This document shows, piece by piece, positions 60,870 through 64,000 of a stretch of 64,000 nt of DNA. Every line of letters begins with the position of its first letter. Within the stretch, counting starts at the first letter, position 1. Below the pieces are notes generated by a model. The model ran no database searches and was not told where the DNA came from. It saw only the letters and a program-made list of their open reading frames with translations. Position numbers and translations under genes: made by a program. Source of the DNA: Virgibacillus necropolis (GTDB taxonomy: Bacteria; Bacillota; Bacilli; Bacillales; Amphibacillaceae); the NCBI RefSeq assembly GCF_002224365.1, contig NZ_CP022437.1, positions 930,001 to 994,000 on the forward strand, given 5' to 3'.

Positions 60870-61523
60870 ATGAGGTTAGATCCAATTTACGCGGACATAC
60901 TTTCCGTACGTATCATTCCCAACGTGGATCCAATGCTAGCTAAACAGCTCAAAATCAAGAAAAGTCATAAAAGTTTAGCAATGTTTACTGTCGACCTAGA
61001 CGATGTAGGAGTTACTGCTTTAGATGAGGCAACAAAACATGCAGATGTTGACGTTGCGTATGCTCAATCATTCTATGCGGGTGCGGATCATGCATCAGGC
61101 CCCTTATCAGGTGAGTTCATTGGAATTTTATCCGGTCCAAATCCTGATGAGGTCAAAAGTGGAATGGGCGCTGTTAAACAAGTGGTTGAACATGAAGCTT
61201 ATTTTGAGGCAATTAATGAAGCCAAAACGCACAGTTTGTATGCGCATGTCGTGTCAAAACCAGGAAAGTTTTTATCTAAAGAGGCGGGGGTTGAACCTGG
61301 TCAAGCACTTGCTTACCTTATCGCTCCACCATTGGAGGCTGTTTATGGGATTGATACTGCTTTGAAAGCTTCTAATGTGGAACTTACCACCTTTTACAGG
61401 CCACCAACAGAAACAAACTTTGGTGGAGGCTTGCTAACGGGGACACAATCTTCTTGTCATGCTGCCTGTGAGGCCTTTCGTGAAGCTGTAATGGAAGTTG
61501 CTGAAAATTCAACCCGTTATTAA
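60870..61523 (+). CDS. eutL: Microcompartment shell protein EutL (tandem BMC trimer)
   Basis: Trimeric shell protein of 217 aa with two fused BMC domains: LDPIYADILSVRIIPNVDPMLAKQL, FTVDLDDVGVTALDEATKHADVDVAYAQSFYAGADHASGPLSGE in the first half, and APPLEAVYGIDTALKASNVELTTFYRPPTETNFGGGLLTGTQSSCHAACEAF in the second. EutL forms gated pores, and ethanolamine is known to bind and influence pore closure. AGGAGG precedes the ATG, 12 bp after eutC. Confidence 0.96.
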   Translation: MRLDPIYADILSVRIIPNVDPMLAKQLKIKKSHKSLAMFTVDLDDVGVTALDEATKHADVDVAYAQSFYAGADHASGPLSGEFIGILSGPNPDEVKSGMGAVKQVVEHEAYFEAINEAKTHSLYAHVVSKPGKFLSKEAGVEPGQALAYLIAPPLEAVYGIDTALKASNVELTTFYRPPTETNFGGGLLTGTQSSCHAACEAFREAVMEVAENSTRY

Positions 61524-61551
61524 GTATTAATTTAGAAAGGAGTGTTACATT

Positions 61552-63075
61552 ATGGAGTTTGATTCTGACTTGCAATCCATTCAAGAGATGAGAGGTGCAG
61601 TTAAACGGGCTAAAGTGGCTCAGAAAAAGTTTGAAGAATTTTCGCAGGAGAAAATTGATTATATCGTTAAAAAGGTTGCCGATGCAGCTTTTGAACAATC
61701 CGAGTTTTTAGCAAGAATGGCCGTTGAAGAGACGGGTATGGGTGTAGTCGAACATAAAATAATTAAAAACCAAGTAGGTTCGCGAGACGTCTATGAATCT
61801 ATCAAGGATGAAAAGACGGTGGGAATAGTAAATGAAGACCGTGAAAGAAAGGTAACTGAATTTGCTTACCCATTTGGTGTAATAGCAGGCATCATTCCTA
61901 CTACTAACCCGACTTCAACAGCTTTTTTCAAAACGTTGATTTCATTAAAAACGCGAAATGCTATTGTTGTTAGTCCACATCCCTATGCGGCAAAGTGTAC
62001 AGTAGAGGCATTAAAAATATGTAATAAAGCCGCGGTTGAAGCTGGTGCACCTGAAGGGATTATCGGATGGATTTCTAAACCATCTATGCCTGCAACAACA
62101 GAGCTTATGAAACATAAAGATGTTGATTTAATTTTAGCAACGGGAGGTGGAGGACTTGTAAAAGCAGCCTATAGCTCCGGAAAGCCAGCTTATGGTGTTG
62201 GTCCAGGAAATGTTCCTGTTTATCTAGAGAAATCGTGCAATGTTAAGCAGGCCGTCAAAATGGTCGTCGATAGTAAGACGTTTGATAATGGAACAATATG
62301 TGCCACAGAGCAAGGCATTGTAGTTGATCAAAATATTAAAGAGGTAACGATACGAGAACTAAAAAATAGTGGTGCATATTTCTTAGACTCGGAAGAAAAG
62401 AAAAAGATGGAAGATGTGATCTCCCCTTTAAGAGGAGGTAAATTAAACCCAAAAATTGTAGGGCGTACAGCTCCGAAAATCGCGGAGATGGCTGGTATTA
62501 CTGTTCCGAATGATACAAGATTGCTTATTGCAGAAGAAAATCAAATCGGAAAAGATATACCATTTTCAATAGAAAAGCTAGCACCTATTTTCCCGCTTTA
62601 TGCAGCAAAAAGTGAGGAAGAAGCTAAGAGAATTTGTCTTGAACTATTGGAACTTGGAGGTAGAGGCCATACCCTATCCTTACACACAAATGATGACAAG
62701 GTAGCTAAGATGTACGGTCATGAAATGCCGGTTTCTAGATTAGTGGTTAACACACCTTCCAGTATTGGTGCGGTAGGCGCAACGACGGGATTAAAAGCCT
62801 CAATGACATTAGGTTGTGGCTCTTATGGTGGAAACATTACTTCAGACAATATCACAGCCAGTCATTTGTTGAACATAAAGAGATTGGCTTATGGCATTAA
62901 AGATGTAGAGATACCTAAGCCATCCGAAAATCGTGTAGTTGAAAGTAGTAACTCATCCGAATCAAATGAAATTGATGAAATTGTTGATCAAGTTTTTCAA
63001 AAGGTAGATACAAAAGATCTAGATCCACAAGTGGTATCAAAGATAGTGGAAAAGGTATTAAAACAATACCAATAA
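61552..63075 (+). CDS. eutE: CoA-acylating acetaldehyde dehydrogenase EutE (PduP-like)
   Basis: Microcompartment aldehyde dehydrogenase of 507 aa, converting acetaldehyde to acetyl-CoA with NAD+ and CoA. It has [17 protein letters not shown]-type cofactor sequence (here [17 protein letters not shown]), [28 protein letters not shown], and the catalytic cysteine in [12 protein letters not shown]. The last 48 residues (about 460-507) are a Ser/Asn-rich linker followed by two amphipathic helices ([12 protein letters not shown] and [12 protein letters not shown]), resembling encapsulation peptides, here at the C terminus and not the N terminus. AGAAAGGAGTG precedes the start. Confidence 0.94.
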   Translation: MEFDSDLQSIQEMRGAVKRAKVAQKKFEEFSQEKIDYIVKKVADAAFEQSEFLARMAVEETGMGVVEHKIIKNQVGSRDVYESIKDEKTVGIVNEDRERKVTEFAYPFGVIAGIIPTTNPTSTAFFKTLISLKTRNAIVVSPHPYAAKCTVEALKICNKAAVEAGAPEGIIGWISKPSMPATTELMKHKDVDLILATGGGGLVKAAYSSGKPAYGVGPGNVPVYLEKSCNVKQAVKMVVDSKTFDNGTICATEQGIVVDQNIKEVTIRELKNSGAYFLDSEEKKKMEDVISPLRGGKLNPKIVGRTAPKIAEMAGITVPNDTRLLIAEENQIGKDIPFSIEKLAPIFPLYAAKSEEEAKRICLELLELGGRGHTLSLHTNDDKVAKMYGHEMPVSRLVVNTPSSIGAVGATTGLKASMTLGCGSYGGNITSDNITASHLLNIKRLAYGIKDVEIPKPSENRVVESSNSSESNEIDEIVDQVFQKVDTKDLDPQVVSKIVEKVLKQYQ

Positions 63076-63094
63076 AAATTAGGAGGAATTTAAA

Positions 63095-63391
63095 ATGGCA
63101 CTTAATGGCGCATTAGGAATGATTGAGACAAAAGGACTTGTAGCATCGGTAGAGGCAGCAGACGCAATGGTAAAGGCAGCAAACGTTAACTTAGTTGGAA
63201 AAATTCACGTTGGTGGCGGAATTGTAACTATCTTAGTAAGTGGAGATGTTGGTGCTGTAAAAGCAGCTACTGAATCAGGTAGTGCAGCAGCACAACGGGT
63301 AGGGGAGCTTTTATCCGTACATGTGATTCCACGTCCACACAACGAACTGGAAAGCATTCTTCCAAAAATTGAAGTGAATCAACAAAGTTAA
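63095..63391 (+). CDS. eutM: Microcompartment shell protein EutM/PduA type (single BMC)
   Basis: Hexameric BMC shell protein of 98 aa forming the main facets. The sequence is canonical: [31 protein letters not shown], the pore loop [44 protein letters not shown]. The pore motif is HVGGG where EutM usually has QIGGG. AGGAGGAA lies nine bases before the ATG; it follows eutE by 19 bp. Confidence 0.95.
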   Translation: MALNGALGMIETKGLVASVEAADAMVKAANVNLVGKIHVGGGIVTILVSGDVGAVKAATESGSAAAQRVGELLSVHVIPRPHNELESILPKIEVNQQS

Positions 63392-63434
63392 TCTTTGAGT
63401 TTATGTGGAGTACAGTGAAAGTGAGGTTAGGTGA

Positions 63435-64000
63435 TTGAATCAACAAAGCCTAGACGAAATCGTTAAAGATGTGATTACTCAACTTCATAATAATAATGAG
63501 GGTTCTTCTAGCGGTATACCTATTGGTGTATCCGCTAGACACTGTCATTTGGACAAAATAGCGTTAGAGCGGTTATTTGGAGAAGGATACGAGCTTACCA
63601 AAAAAGCAAACTTGGGACAGCCAGGCCAGTTCGCTAGCAACGAGACTGTCACCATAGTTGGGCCAAAGGGAAGCATTGAAAAAGTAAGGATTTTGGGTCC
63701 GTTGAGGAAGTCATCGCAGGTTGAGGTAAGTCAAACTGATGCCTTTAAGTTAGGATTAAAACCTCCTATACGCGACTCAGGCAACTTAAGTAACTCTTCG
63801 CCCATAACTATCGTAGGGCCAAAAGGAAGTATATTCCTTCATGAGGGTTTGATTATAGCTCAAGCACATATACACATGAGCCCTGAGAATGCAGAACACT
63901 ATGGTGTACAAAATGGTGAACATGTAAGGGTTAAGGTTGGTAATGAAAGAAGACCCATACAGTTCGAGAAAGTTCTTATCCGTGTATCCAAGAAGTATAA
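63435..64000 (+). CDS. pduL: Phosphate acyltransferase PduL (EutD-type role), 3' end beyond the window
   Basis: Zinc-dependent phosphotransacylase converting acetyl-CoA to acetyl-phosphate inside the microcompartment. 188 codons are visible, open to the window end. The zinc-site histidines occur in GVSARHCHLD and AQAHIHMSPENA; NLGQPGQFASNETVTIVGPKG appears in the first of two similar barrel repeats and SPITIVGPKGSI in the second. The TTG start follows GAGGTT by about 7 bases. The N-terminal helix NQQSLDEIVKDVITQLHNN looks like an encapsulation peptide and parallels the EutC N terminus. Confidence 0.92.
   Translation, partial: MNQQSLDEIVKDVITQLHNNNEGSSSGIPIGVSARHCHLDKIALERLFGEGYELTKKANLGQPGQFASNETVTIVGPKGSIEKVRILGPLRKSSQVEVSQTDAFKLGLKPPIRDSGNLSNSSPITIVGPKGSIFLHEGLIIAQAHIHMSPENAEHYGVQNGEHVRVKVGNERRPIQFEKVLIRVSKKY

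Noticed and set aside
1-64000. CRISPR arrays, rRNA, tRNA, prophage or conjugation genes
   Set aside because: No regular short repeats, no cloverleaf-like or rRNA-like sequence and no hallmark genes were seen on reading both strands.

Overview
The window is one continuous stretch of a low-GC Gram-positive chromosome, most likely from a halotolerant or soil/marine Bacillaceae (Oceanobacillus/Virgibacillus-like). The signs are AT-rich codon use, strong AGGAGG ribosome binding sites, TTG/GTG starts, CcpA-type cre boxes, several BglG/Mga-type PRD regulators fused to PTS domains, and a Firmicute-type EutVW/ANTAR ethanolamine system. No rRNA, tRNA, CRISPR or phage genes were seen. Almost everything is carbon-source acquisition and breakdown.

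Region 1 (1-15300): the 3' part of a PatB/MalY-type C-S lyase, then two convergent, paralogous operons. The + strand operon is PRD regulator, EIIB, EIIC (UlaA family), transketolase (1625-7300). The - strand operon is PRD regulator, EIIA, EIIB, EIIC, transketolase (15111-8730). Between them sits an orphan ParB-like DNA-binding protein. A 222-bp mobile repeat with a perfect 8-bp target duplication has inserted between EIIC and transketolase in the second operon. The only enzyme in each operon is a full-length transketolase, which suggests that the PTS product is itself a transketolase substrate.

Region 2 (15300-24000): a mannosylglycerate pathway: an RpiR-type regulator, a MngA-like EIIABC, a GH38 mannosylglycerate hydrolase, glycerate kinase and mannose-6-phosphate isomerase. 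A decayed ROK sugar kinase follows. A second, inverted copy of the mobile repeat lies between glycerate kinase and manA.

Region 3 (24444-43955): a large alpha-mannoside locus. It holds an ABC importer without its own ATPase, a YesL-like protein, a cytosolic GH38, a PRD regulator, a lactose/cellobiose-type PTS in three pieces, an aldo-keto reductase, a TIM-barrel isomerase/epimerase, an MgtC-like protein, three phosphoesterases of unrelated folds in a row, a DUF4091 protein and a GH125 exo-alpha-mannosidase. It is followed at once by iolA-iolB-iolC-iolD (44115-49429). Mannosidases plus phosphoesterases plus inositol genes suggest a phosphorylated mannoside substrate, perhaps one containing inositol phosphate; this is a hypothesis.

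Region 4 (49430-52560): a GH1 beta-glucosidase remnant, an ABC exporter, and a patch of gene fragments (M20 amidohydrolase pieces on both strands and an AlaX piece).

Region 5 (52561-64000): an ethanolamine utilization microcompartment operon with a consensus sigma-A promoter: eutW, eutV, eutH, eutS, eutP (frameshifted in an 11-A run), eutA, eutB, eutC, eutL, eutE, eutM and a pduL that runs off the end. Two terminators, before eutH and before eutA, overlap hexaloop hairpins that fit the EutV/ANTAR antitermination signal.
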